Origin: an uncultured Bulleidia sp.
Lineage (GTDB): Bacteria; Bacillota_I; Bacilli_A; Erysipelotrichales; Erysipelotrichaceae
Assembly: GCA_934757945.1 (NCBI GenBank)
Contig: CAKVLT010000010.1
Location: forward strand, 1-44,376
Reading direction: 5' to 3'
Length of the DNA: 44,376 bases
Both the position numbers and the translations under genes were made by a program. Below the pieces are notes generated by a model. It did no database searches and was not told the DNA's origin. It saw only the letters and a list, made by a program, of their open reading frames with translations. Positions 7,731 to 15,417 of this stretch are shown here, in pieces. Positions within the stretch are counted from its first letter, which is position 1, and every line of letters begins with the position of its first letter.

Positions 7731-8003
7731 ATGGAAAGAGAACGCTTAAAGCCTGTTTACACAAATGCCCCAAAATTTACTGGCAGAAACGTAAAGATTA
7801 CAGAAATCTCCAAAGCTGTCGGTAAATCGGACATGTTCTTACGCGAAGGCCTGAAACGTGGCATATTCCATTTTGGTTATGCTATTCAGAAAGGTCCTGG
7901 TAAAAACTATTCCTTCTACTGCCCTGACAAGCTTGTCTGGGAAGAACTTGGATATTTTAACGAACATCCAGAAGATTTGGATGATATTGGAGAGTTGGAT
8001 TAA
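7731..8003 (+). CDS. xis: Excisionase-like DNA-binding protein
   Basis: A 90-aa protein placed directly before the integrase gene, as excisionases (recombination directionality factors) usually are. The central part (VKITEISKAVGKSDMFLREGLKRG) looks like a winged-helix/MerR-type HTH, and the C-terminus is acidic (EHPEDLDDIGELD). The ATG at 7731 is preceded by AAAGGAGGT at ideal distance; the GTG at 7722 lies within that ribosome binding site. It is probably co-transcribed with the integrase gene, whose start is only two bases after its stop. Confidence 0.72.
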   Translation: MERERLKPVYTNAPKFTGRNVKITEISKAVGKSDMFLREGLKRGIFHFGYAIQKGPGKNYSFYCPDKLVWEELGYFNEHPEDLDDIGELD

Positions 8004-8005
8004 TT

Positions 8006-9097
8006 ATGGCTGGATTACCTAAAGGTTACGGTAGTGTTGTCAAGATGAAAGGCAAACGTATTAAACCATATATGATCCGTGTGCCAGATGGAACGTATTT
8101 CAACGAAGAAACAGAAAAATGCTATGTACAGTATAAGGTTATAGGCTACGCAAAGACAAAAGCAGAAGCTATCAGTATGCTTGAAAGATACCACGAAGCA
8201 CCATTCGATGTAGATAACGAAATGACTTTTGCAGATGTCTTCAAGAAAATGTTTGATGAAACTTTAGAAGACAAATCACATTCCACACATATTGCCTATG
8301 CAGCTGCCTTTAAAGCAGTACCCGTTCTTCATAATATGAAGTTCAAGGACATTAAAGTGATCCATCTTCAGAAAGCGATAGATAAATCCGGGAAAAACTA
8401 TCCAACGATGAAGAAAATCAAGGTGATGTATAACGTCATGTATAAGTATGGAATGAAATACGATATCTGTCCAAGAGATCTGTCATCTTACGTCGATATT
8501 ATTCAGTACCACAAAAGAAATCCAAAAAAGGAAGATAGAAATCCGTTCACGATTGAACAGATCAATACTTTCTGGTCTTTATCAGAGGATATATGGTATG
8601 ACGTAATTCTGATTCTTATCTATACCGGTGTACGTATCGGAGAACTGCTAGAATTGAAAAAAGAAGATATTCATCTGGATGAACAATGGTTCCAGGTCAC
8701 TCAAAGTAAAACCGAGAGTGGAATTCGAAGAGTACCTATTGCTGACAGTATTCTGCCATTCTTTCAGAAATGGTACAACTACTCGAAAGCTGATACTCTT
8801 CTCTGCACTCCGGATATGGAGCCGTTCAAATACAGAAATTATTACGACAGCTACTGGAAACCGTTAATTGAAAATCTCAATCTGGGATACTACACCCCAC
8901 ATTGTACAAGACACACATGTATTTCACTTTTAGCAGAAGCAAGAGTCGATCAGACAAGTATCAAAAAGATTGTCGGTCATGCAGGAGCGATGACACTGAC
9001 AGAAAGAGTCTATACGCACCTGGATATTGGTGTACTGATTTCTGCAGTCAATCAGATGTATGTTCCTTCTGGATACAGACAGGTGCTAAAAAAATAG
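8006..9097 (+). CDS. int: Tyrosine site-specific integrase
   Basis: The 363-aa protein belongs to the phage/ICE integrase (lambda-type) family. A SAM-like core-binding domain (about 70-160) is followed by a catalytic domain with all expected residues: R210 (TGVRIGEL), K235 (SKT), H299 and R302 (HCTRH), H325 (GHAG) and nucleophile Y336 (VYTH). The N-terminal 60 residues look like an arm-binding domain. The gene points toward rpsI and ends 158 bases from it, the usual geometry for an element integrated at the 3' end of rpsI. It is intact and should be active. Confidence 0.95.
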   Translation: MAGLPKGYGSVVKMKGKRIKPYMIRVPDGTYFNEETEKCYVQYKVIGYAKTKAEAISMLERYHEAPFDVDNEMTFADVFKKMFDETLEDKSHSTHIAYAAAFKAVPVLHNMKFKDIKVIHLQKAIDKSGKNYPTMKKIKVMYNVMYKYGMKYDICPRDLSSYVDIIQYHKRNPKKEDRNPFTIEQINTFWSLSEDIWYDVILILIYTGVRIGELLELKKEDIHLDEQWFQVTQSKTESGIRRVPIADSILPFFQKWYNYSKADTLLCTPDMEPFKYRNYYDSYWKPLIENLNLGYYTPHCTRHTCISLLAEARVDQTSIKKIVGHAGAMTLTERVYTHLDIGVLISAVNQMYVPSGYRQVLKK

Positions 9098-9145
9098 ACT
9101 GGAAAAGACTACCACAGTTCTCCACCACAGAATTGGTGAGAATTT

Positions 9146-9169
9146 GCTACATGTTTTGCTACATGTTTT
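9146..9169 (+). repeat. Two tandem 12-bp repeats
   Basis: GCTACATGTTTT occurs twice in direct tandem (9146-9157 and 9158-9169), immediately before the palindrome at 9168-9186. The position at the element end suggests integrase arm-binding or excisionase sites. Confidence 0.75.
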
Positions 9170-9186
9170 GCTGCAACTTGCAGCAA
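9168..9186. repeat. 19-bp perfect palindrome near the element end
   Basis: TTGCTGCAA, a central C, then TTGCAGCAA. It is a perfect 9-bp inverted repeat with one central base, suitable for binding a symmetric dimer. It has no T run and so is not a terminator. Confidence 0.75.
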
Positions 9187-9205
9187 ATTCCCTTCAGCAA
9201 GGGAC

Positions 9206-9234
9206 AAAAAAAGCCCCAGAATATGGGACTTTTC
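9206..9234 (-). terminator. Terminator of the rplM-rpsI operon
   Basis: Read leftward, AAAAG.CCC pairs with GGG.CTTTT and a run of seven T follows (GGCTTTTTTT). It lies about 25-50 bases after the rpsI stop. In the opposite direction it may also stop transcription from int. Confidence 0.65.
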
Positions 9235-9255
9235 CTGATTTCCAAACTGAATAAA

Positions 9256-9657
9256 TTAACGCTTGGAGAACTGAGGTGCACGTCTTGCGCCCTTTAAACC
9301 GTACTTCTTACGTTCCTTCATACGAGAATCACGTGTGAGGTAACCAGCCTTCTTAAGAGCTGGTCTGTAATCTGCACTGGCTTCTAATAATGCACGGGAA
9401 ATAGCGTGACGCATTGCGCCTGCCTGTCCTGTGTATCCACCACCGTAAACATTAATCTTAATGTCGAACTGACCCTTAGTTTCTGTTAAAACTAATGGTG
9501 CATTCACTTCCATACGCAGTGTAGCCTGTGGAAGATAATCTTCTAATGTACGACCATTTACTGTGATAACACCTGTACCAGGAGTCATGAAGACACGTGC
9601 TACGGACTTCTTACGACGTCCTGTACCCATGTAAGTTACATTTTTCTTACTTGCCAT
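9256..9657 (-). CDS. rpsI: 30S ribosomal protein S9
   Basis: A full-length 133-aa S9. It has the conserved YMGTGRRKKSVARV start, the GGGYTGQAGAMRHAISRAL core and the typical basic tail ending RRAPQFSKR, which reaches into the ribosomal P site. AGGAGG precedes the ATG, and the gene lies 14 bases after rplM in the usual operon. Its 3' end is the apparent integration target of the neighbouring element, and the coding sequence is intact. Confidence 0.99.
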   Translation of the reverse strand: MASKKNVTYMGTGRRKKSVARVFMTPGTGVITVNGRTLEDYLPQATLRMEVNAPLVLTETKGQFDIKINVYGGGYTGQAGAMRHAISRALLEASADYRPALKKAGYLTRDSRMKERKKYGLKGARRAPQFSKR

Positions 9658-9671
9658 TGTCTGATTCCTCC

Positions 9672-10106
9672 TTATTTAACCTTCAGCTCAACAGGCTTCT
9701 GAGCTGCATGTGGATGCTCTGCACCTTCATAAACGAATACATGTCTACGCATTTCATCGCCTAATTTATTGTGTGGAAGCATACCCTTGATTGCTTTTTC
9801 TACCCACTCAACTGTGTACTGTTCGCGCATTACTTTTGTGCTTCTAACGCGAAGTCCGTTAGGATACTGGGAATGAGAGAAGTAGAACTTCTTGAAATCC
9901 TGATCACCAGTAATACGAACTTTGTCCGCATTGATAACAATTACGTAATCACCACAATCTACGTTTGGTGTGTAAATAGGCTTGTTCTTGCCTCTTAATA
10001 CTGTAGCGACCTGAGTTGCAAGACGACCCAGGACACAGTCAGTAGCATCTACAACATACCACTGACGTTTAACTTCGTTTGGCTTAGCCATCGTTGTTTG
10101 ACGCAT
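9672..10106 (-). CDS. rplM: 50S ribosomal protein L13
   Basis: A 144-aa L13 recognised by WYVVDATDCVLGRLATQVA, the YTPNVDCGDYVIVINADK segment and KAIKGMLPHNKLG. It is an early-assembly 23S rRNA-binding protein. The start at 10106 has GGAGGATGA just upstream; the N-terminus is a few residues longer than in many relatives (MRQTTMAKPNE). It is first in the rplM-rpsI operon, with its own promoter and structured leader. Confidence 0.99.
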   Translation of the reverse strand: MRQTTMAKPNEVKRQWYVVDATDCVLGRLATQVATVLRGKNKPIYTPNVDCGDYVIVINADKVRITGDQDFKKFYFSHSQYPNGLRVRSTKVMREQYTVEWVEKAIKGMLPHNKLGDEMRRHVFVYEGAEHPHAAQKPVELKVK

Positions 10107-10157
10107 AATTCATCCTCCATATGTAGTTTCCGGGGCTACATTTGGCTTGAAGTGCCA
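10107..10157 (-). promoter_or_regulatory. Structured leader of rplM, likely L13-type ribosomal leader
   Basis: In the 5' untranslated region of rplM, a hairpin ATGTAG/CTACAT with a CCCCGGAAA loop (10121-10141) follows a smaller TGGC/GCCA stem (10143-10157) and runs directly into the ribosome binding site. This matches my recollection of L13 leader RNAs in Bacillota, which bind L13 and repress the operon. The structure is visible; the family assignment is from memory. Confidence 0.6.
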
Positions 10158-10163
10158 TTGAAA

Positions 10164-10192
10164 ATTGTATGTATAAAACCCCTTTAAGTCAA
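10164..10192 (-). promoter_or_regulatory. Promoter of rplM-rpsI
   Basis: Leftward TTGACT (-35, 10187-10192), a 17-base spacer and TACAAT (-10, 10164-10169), placed just before the structured leader. Confidence 0.8.
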
Positions 10193-10253
10193 ATGTTTTT
10201 TGTGATTTTCATCTTGTTTCTTCAACATTTTTTCACATCTTGAGGAAAACATC

Positions 10254-10946
10254 TTATTTCTTCATAATTCTGTGATATTGAGGCAATATTTCCAGAACTG
10301 GAACCTGCACTCCTGATGGTAAAGAAAGTATATAGCGTACTGCTTCTACCACATCTTTTACCGATAAAGCACATCCGTTTTCATTACTTGCCTTGAAGTC
10401 TGCATTCCTGTACAGATCTGTATCTGTCATATCTGGCAAGATACAGGAAACTCTGACACCATGTTTTCTGTTTTCTTCCTGAATACTGTTGCTAAAAGCA
10501 AGCAGTCCTGCTTTTGTAGCTCCATAGGCAGCTCCATGAGGACTGGATTTCACTGCTGTCATACTGGAGATATACAGTAATGTCCCTTTATTTTTACGTA
10601 TATATGGCAATACTGTTTTTGTAATCAGCATAGGTACTTCGAGATTCGTTCTGACCATGGTAGAAATAGAGGAAAGATCTATGTTTTCATGAATGCCATA
10701 CCATGCACAACCTGCATTATTCACTACCAGATCCACTTCATGTAAACCTGCAGCTTTTAAAGCATTCATTAAAGACTTTGTATCCAGCAGATCCAGAACT
10801 ATGTGGTGAAACCTGTCTGTTTCTTCCTCTTTGAAATTCCTGCCAATTCCATAGACTTCATAGCCAAGATCTGTCAAAAGATGTGCAATACCTGATCCGA
10901 TACCTGAGGAAGCTCCTGTAACAATCGCTTTTTTTACTCTTTCCAT
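10254..10946 (-). CDS. Short-chain dehydrogenase/reductase
   Basis: A 230-aa classical SDR with a Rossmann fold. The TGASSGIG cofactor motif is at 10-17, NNAG at 76-79, catalytic Ser near 127-128 and YGATK with Y141 and K145. It would use NAD(P)H to reduce or oxidise a carbonyl/alcohol; the substrate is unknown. It overlaps the upstream radical SAM gene by 13 bases, so the two are probably translated together. It is the last gene of a leftward truA-nucleosidase-SPL-SDR run before rplM. Confidence 0.9.
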   Translation of the reverse strand: MERVKKAIVTGASSGIGSGIAHLLTDLGYEVYGIGRNFKEEETDRFHHIVLDLLDTKSLMNALKAAGLHEVDLVVNNAGCAWYGIHENIDLSSISTMVRTNLEVPMLITKTVLPYIRKNKGTLLYISSMTAVKSSPHGAAYGATKAGLLAFSNSIQEENRKHGVRVSCILPDMTDTDLYRNADFKASNENGCALSVKDVVEAVRYILSLPSGVQVPVLEILPQYHRIMKK

Positions 10947-11941
10947 ATAAATATCTTTTCTTCCCGTACTCCTTTTTTCATCAGAGCCTTCTTACACCAT
11001 ATCTCTACATCCTTTTCATGTGGCAAATGGTAAAATCCGTTTTCACATACATACGGATATTGTAATAACCCACTGCACGGATACTGTTCTCTCATAGTTT
11101 TCATATACTCTTTAGAGATTCTGAAAGTCCCGATACTGAAATCTCTTACCTGTTCAATATCCAGAGTATTTACCAGTTTTTCTATTACCGCACCATAATC
11201 TTCTTTCCAGTTTCCCACAGGAATCACAGGATCAAGACACACTCTGACACTGTAACCCTCCTGCATCATCTGCTTCAGCAAAGCAAGACGTGCATCTATT
11301 GATGGTGTATGATGTTCATACTTTCTTTGTACATAGTCACTGGATATTGTACAGGCAACAATACAGTTAGATATAGCAGGTAAAGCATGTACATTTTCTA
11401 TAGATGCCCCTTTAGTACGGATTTCCACAAGAAAATCAGAATGATTCTCAGCAAATTCTCCCCATTGTTTAGCCACACCCAGATACGGTTCTAAAGCAAG
11501 AAGGTCTGTATCATAGGAGGCACACACATATAGTGGATGTTGCTGTAATACGTTTTCTATTTCTGTAAAGTACTCTTCCAGATTCACAAATACCACAATA
11601 TTGGAACTTCCATACATTCCCTTTAAGAAACAATACTCACAATCATATACACAGTTCATCACATTACTGCAATAATAGAAATATTCTTCATGAAAGGACT
11701 GACATACAGGGGACCCTTTATACAGAAAATCATACGATTTTTTAGCAAGTATAAGCGACTGACTCTGATATTGCAGTCTGTTGGACTGATGCTTACGATT
11801 AAAGATGTCTTTATACTTCTGTATTTCAATAATCACTGCCGAAGGAAAATGAGAAAGTATCTCCACTGTCTTTGGATGATTTCGTATTTCTGTTTCCACA
11901 TAAATATGAGAAAACTTCTTATTCCACAATAGATCGCTCAT
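10934..11941 (-). CDS. splB: SPL-family radical SAM protein (spore photoproduct lyase-like)
   Basis: A 335-aa protein with the radical SAM cysteine cluster C97-x3-C101-x2-C104 in NCVYDCEYCFLKG, plus an extra cysteine at C91. The overall pattern (SFHEEYFYYCSNVMNC, then CASYDTDLLALEPYLG and RVCLDPVIPVGNWKEDY) suits the spore photoproduct lyase family. True SPL repairs thymine dimers of spore DNA using a 4Fe-4S cluster and SAM. Family members also occur in bacteria where spores are unproven, so the activity here is open. It overlaps its neighbours on both sides (13 and 23 bases). Confidence 0.82.
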   Translation of the reverse strand: MSDLLWNKKFSHIYVETEIRNHPKTVEILSHFPSAVIIEIQKYKDIFNRKHQSNRLQYQSQSLILAKKSYDFLYKGSPVCQSFHEEYFYYCSNVMNCVYDCEYCFLKGMYGSSNIVVFVNLEEYFTEIENVLQQHPLYVCASYDTDLLALEPYLGVAKQWGEFAENHSDFLVEIRTKGASIENVHALPAISNCIVACTISSDYVQRKYEHHTPSIDARLALLKQMMQEGYSVRVCLDPVIPVGNWKEDYGAVIEKLVNTLDIEQVRDFSIGTFRISKEYMKTMREQYPCSGLLQYPYVCENGFYHLPHEKDVEIWCKKALMKKGVREEKIFIWKE

Positions 11942-12713
11942 ACGCCTCCAATGCTTTCTTTCCTTCTTCTTTTGAATTCACTTCTTCATACCCTTCCATC
12001 TTTTCAGCAAAGGGAATACCCGCTACTTTCGCATACTGTACAAGCTGATACATTCTGTCTTTCATAGCTTTGGTACAATGCAGTTTTTCTGCAAATGTCT
12101 CCACCTGTTCTTTTTCTTCATCATTCAGCACAAATGTCTGCTTTTCACAAGACTGCAGGAAATTCACAATTTCCACTATGGTATCCGTATACAAAGAAGC
12201 CTGATGTGTCAGATAAGAAGCGGATATCTTTTCACCACTGTCACTGACAAACTTTAAAAACACCATCTGATGAGGGCCAAGTCTTCTGTTAGCTGCCACA
12301 TACACTCCTGCGCTTTCCATATCATATACTGTTGAAGATACCGGTATATTCCGCTGAACCTCTTCCACGCACTTGCAGGAACACTCTTTCATTCCAAAAT
12401 CATAGAGCATATCCGGATAATAAGAACGGCATGTATCTTTGATTTCGTGTATCATGTATATTCCTTTTTTCAAGGTGCTGCCTGCACTCCCAAATTGAAT
12501 CAGACAATCTTCTTCACCTGCATCATAGTGTTCCAGTACAGCAGATACAGCACTTGCTGCAGCAAGTTTTCCCGTACCTGTACAACAAAGTACCAGGGAA
12601 GTATCTTCATTTTCAAACACTTCCACTCCTTTTACTGTCTCTTTTCTTTTCAGATGAAACCTTTGTATCAAAGATTTACTTTCTGCGTATAATGCACAAA
12701 CTATATAGACCAT
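11919..12713 (-). CDS. MTA/SAH nucleosidase-like (PNP/UDP phosphorylase fold) protein
   Basis: A 264-aa protein with the N-terminal strand VYIVCALYAESKSL, a glycine-rich CCTGTGKLAAASA segment, FGSAG and VYDMESAGVY, the last corresponding to the DMEGAA-type active-site motif of the family. It likely cleaves the N-glycosidic bond of a nucleoside such as methylthioadenosine or adenosylhomocysteine, which would fit the SAM-using neighbour. A C-terminal helical tail of about 70 residues is extra. The frame opens at 12830, but that would overlap truA by 89 bases. I start at the ATG at 12713, preceded by TATAAT and only six bases. Confidence 0.75.
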   Translation of the reverse strand: MVYIVCALYAESKSLIQRFHLKRKETVKGVEVFENEDTSLVLCCTGTGKLAAASAVSAVLEHYDAGEEDCLIQFGSAGSTLKKGIYMIHEIKDTCRSYYPDMLYDFGMKECSCKCVEEVQRNIPVSSTVYDMESAGVYVAANRRLGPHQMVFLKFVSDSGEKISASYLTHQASLYTDTIVEIVNFLQSCEKQTFVLNDEEKEQVETFAEKLHCTKAMKDRMYQLVQYAKVAGIPFAEKMEGYEEVNSKEEGKKALEAYERSIVE

Positions 12714-12741
12714 AACTTTATTATACAAAAAGAAGATCCAT

Positions 12742-13776
12742 TTAAGAACCTTCTCTGTCATACCCTTTTTCATGAATTCTTTTGAGAAATGCTTCCTGTA
12801 ATTCCTCAAACAGCCCCTTACCATCTTCATGCATGTACTCTATGGCATACCCTTTTTCAGTAACGATGATCCTTGCAAGAGGTGTTTGTTCATGACGTGT
12901 AGTCATGACATAATACACTGTATCCGCATGTGTATCATACTCTTTTTCCAAAGTTTCTATAGTCTTACCCTCAGGAAGAACATCTGAATGCATGTACTCA
13001 CGTATCATGGCGTTTTCACTCAGAGCAAGCACCTCAAAGTATTTCACTTCTTCCAATGTAAGCCCATGGGCATCGGCATTTCTGTGTGCTGCTGTTTTAC
13101 ATTTTTTCTCCAGTAACACAGAAATTTCCTCCGGCTGCATTTTTCCTTTACCTACTTCTATCAAAGCGGCACTCATCATTCTGACCATGTATCTGAGAAA
13201 CCCTTTCCCCTTAAATGTCAGAGAAATATCCTGTCCGTTCTGTACACAGTCTACAGAGAATATAGTACGTACCTGATCCGGATATTCTTTTAAACCAGAA
13301 GAATTAAATGTAGTAAAATCATGTGTTCCCACAAAATATTTCGAAGCTTCTTTCATTTTTGCAAAATCCAGTGGAATCGGACACTGATATGCCACATCTT
13401 TGCTGAAAACATCATACATACCTGTATGAATACGATAGGTATATTTTTTCCATCGTACCGTATGTCTTGCATGAAAGGTAAAAGGTACTCTGTGTACTTC
13501 TGTCACATGAATATCCTCCGGCAAAAATGTATTGATAGCGGGAATCCATTTTTTGTCTGCCATATCTCTGGAAGTATCAAAATGAAATACCTGCTGTCTC
13601 GCATTCACTTTTGCATCGGTTCTTCCAGAGGCTACCACAAATACTTTTTCAGGACATATATGGTGTAAAGCACTTTCCACCTGATCCTGAATCCCTGAAC
13701 CGTCTTTCTGAGACTGCCACCCGCTGTAACGGGCACCTATGTAGCTGACTTTACAGCAATAGCGGATTAAAGACAT
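12742..13776 (-). CDS. truA: tRNA pseudouridine synthase A with C-terminal extension
   Basis: TruA makes pseudouridine at tRNA positions 38-40. The N-terminal KVSYIGARYSGWQSQ and the catalytic motif GRTDAKVNARQQVFHF are clear, with D54 as nucleophile. The usual form is GRTDxGVHA, so Lys replaces Gly and Asn replaces His here. Core homology ends near residue 254 (LTLEEVKYFE), and about 90 more residues follow, making it 344 aa against a usual 245-270. The ATG at 13776 overlaps the ecfT stop by 10 bases with no Shine-Dalgarno sequence, suggesting coupling. The frame continues up to 13821, inside ecfT. Confidence 0.93.
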   Translation of the reverse strand: MSLIRYCCKVSYIGARYSGWQSQKDGSGIQDQVESALHHICPEKVFVVASGRTDAKVNARQQVFHFDTSRDMADKKWIPAINTFLPEDIHVTEVHRVPFTFHARHTVRWKKYTYRIHTGMYDVFSKDVAYQCPIPLDFAKMKEASKYFVGTHDFTTFNSSGLKEYPDQVRTIFSVDCVQNGQDISLTFKGKGFLRYMVRMMSAALIEVGKGKMQPEEISVLLEKKCKTAAHRNADAHGLTLEEVKYFEVLALSENAMIREYMHSDVLPEGKTIETLEKEYDTHADTVYYVMTTRHEQTPLARIIVTEKGYAIEYMHEDGKGLFEELQEAFLKRIHEKGYDREGS

Positions 13777-14567
13777 ATAGATAAAACAATCATGCACACA
13801 ATCAGTGCCAGTGCTCCACATAGCAGAAGATAATCATTTTTCTGCATCTTCAGCACCTTGTATCTTGTTCTTGGGGCACTTGGAGCATAGCCTCTTGCTT
13901 CCATGGCATTGGCTAGATCTTCTGCTCTTTGGAAAGCAGAGACAAATAATGGAACAATCAGCGATAAGATGGCATTCACTTTCTCTTTGAAAGTACCTTC
14001 CTTCATATCCACACCACGGCTTGCCTGTGCTTTCATGATACGCTGTGTTTCTTCAATAAGATCAGGAATAAATCTTAAGGCAATGGATATCAGCATAGCT
14101 ATTTCATGTGATGGCACATGCATAGCCTGAAACGGTTTTAAAAGATCTTCAATTCCAAGTGTCATATCTAACGGTTTTGTAGTAGCAGTCAGACAGGTAG
14201 TAATCATCACCATCAGTAATAGCCTTACAGCGATATACGCTGTCTGATTAATAGCCCCTGTATATAATCCCCATCCTCCGATATGGATAAGGCAGATACC
14301 GTCACGTAACACAAATGAGTTGACAACTAACAGGAAAACCATCATAAACAGCATTGGTTTCATAGATTTCCAGATATATTTAAAAGACAATTTAGCTGTT
14401 AATACCACAACAGAAACAGCCAGAAACAGTACGCCATACCCAATCCATCCTGCAGGAAAGAAAATAGCTATCAGCATCATTAACATTGCCCCGATTTTGG
14501 CTCTTGGATCCATTTTATGGATTGGAGAATCCAGAGCAATGTATCTTCCTAATGTAATATTACCCAT
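13767..14567 (-). CDS. ecfT: ECF transporter transmembrane subunit EcfT
   Basis: A 266-aa membrane protein with about five hydrophobic helices and the coupling motif region containing ASRGVDMKEG and EARGYAPSAPRTRY, the Ala-Arg-Gly motifs that contact the two ATPases. It is the shared scaffold of group II ECF importers for vitamins and related micronutrients; the substrate-binding S subunits are encoded elsewhere. It overlaps ecfA2 by 8 bases and truA by 10. Confidence 0.95.
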   Translation of the reverse strand: MGNITLGRYIALDSPIHKMDPRAKIGAMLMMLIAIFFPAGWIGYGVLFLAVSVVVLTAKLSFKYIWKSMKPMLFMMVFLLVVNSFVLRDGICLIHIGGWGLYTGAINQTAYIAVRLLLMVMITTCLTATTKPLDMTLGIEDLLKPFQAMHVPSHEIAMLISIALRFIPDLIEETQRIMKAQASRGVDMKEGTFKEKVNAILSLIVPLFVSAFQRAEDLANAMEARGYAPSAPRTRYKVLKMQKNDYLLLCGALALIVCMIVLSICL

Positions 14568-15417
14568 GACGTTTCACCTGCTTTGCTATAACAGAAGCCA
14601 GAGACTGCATATCTTCAGCACCCTTAACATCAAAGCCTGCTTCTTTCAAAGCATCCTTCATGCGTACATATGCCGGAGGTAAAATATCCAGCTCTTTACA
14701 ATACGTACCGGATTCAAAGAATTCATGTACTTCTTTATGTAAATAACACTTACCATCCTGAATCACACATACATCATCACAATAGGCGTATACCTGTTCC
14801 ATATCATGTGTAACAATCAGCACAGTAATTCCCTGTTCCACATTCAGCTTTTTAAACAGCTGCATCATACGTACCGTACCTAACGGATCAAGGCCGGCGG
14901 TAGGTTCATCCAGTACAAGTACTTTAGGATTCATTGCCAGAATACCGGCAATCGCCACTCTTCTTTTCTGCCCGCCAGACAGTTCCAATGGAGATCTTTC
15001 AAACAAAGATTCATCAAAACCTACCAGTTTTAAAGCATGTTTTGCTTTGGCAATGGCATCTTCTTCGCTGACACCGAAGTTCTTAGGTCCAAATGAAACA
15101 TCCTTTAATACTGTTTCTTCAAACAGCTGATATTCCGGATACTGGAACACCAGTCCCACATCTCCTCTTAAGGACTTCAGCCCCTTTGGTTTGGCATCGC
15201 TGTGAATTTCACGATCAAGTACATAGACAGTACCTTCACTTGGTAATAGCAGTGCATTTAAATGCTGTACCAGTGTACTTTTGCCTGAACCTGTTTTACC
15301 GATGATTGCTGTCATCTTTCCTTCTGTGAAAGAGACATCTATTCCATTTAAGCCTACATATTCACTTGGAGTTCCTTTCCCGTAAATATGTGTCACATGT
15401 TCAAATTTTATTGGCAT
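14560..15417 (-). CDS. ecfA2: ECF transporter ATPase EcfA2
   Basis: A 285-aa ABC ATPase. Walker A is GKTGSGKST, the Q-loop segment is VFQYPEYQLFEETV, the signature LSGGQKRRVAIAG, Walker B VLVLDEPTAGLDP and the switch His is in VTHDM. YPEYQLFEETV is typical of the second ECF ATPase. It pairs with EcfA1 to energise EcfT. It overlaps ecfA1 by 10 bases and ecfT by 8. Confidence 0.96.
   Translation of the reverse strand: MPIKFEHVTHIYGKGTPSEYVGLNGIDVSFTEGKMTAIIGKTGSGKSTLVQHLNALLLPSEGTVYVLDREIHSDAKPKGLKSLRGDVGLVFQYPEYQLFEETVLKDVSFGPKNFGVSEEDAIAKAKHALKLVGFDESLFERSPLELSGGQKRRVAIAGILAMNPKVLVLDEPTAGLDPLGTVRMMQLFKKLNVEQGITVLIVTHDMEQVYAYCDDVCVIQDGKCYLHKEVHEFFESGTYCKELDILPPAYVRMKDALKEAGFDVKGAEDMQSLASVIAKQVKRHG

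Larger units (their letters stand above)
9098..9277. other. Probable recombination end (att region) between int and rpsI
   Basis: This gene-free stretch between the integrase and the rpsI tail is dense in symmetry. It contains a 14-nt near-copy of the rpsI tail in inverted orientation (9111-9124 against 9264-9277, one mismatch), a 12-bp tandem repeat and a 19-bp palindrome. Elements of this type commonly recombine at the 3' end of rpsI and restore the gene. The matching left end is not in the window, so the exact core cannot be fixed. Confidence 0.45.

Noticed and set aside
12764..12830. Longer N-terminus for the nucleosidase-like protein
   Set aside because: It would overlap the truA 3' end, and the family's first strand begins right at the later ATG (VYIVCALYAES).
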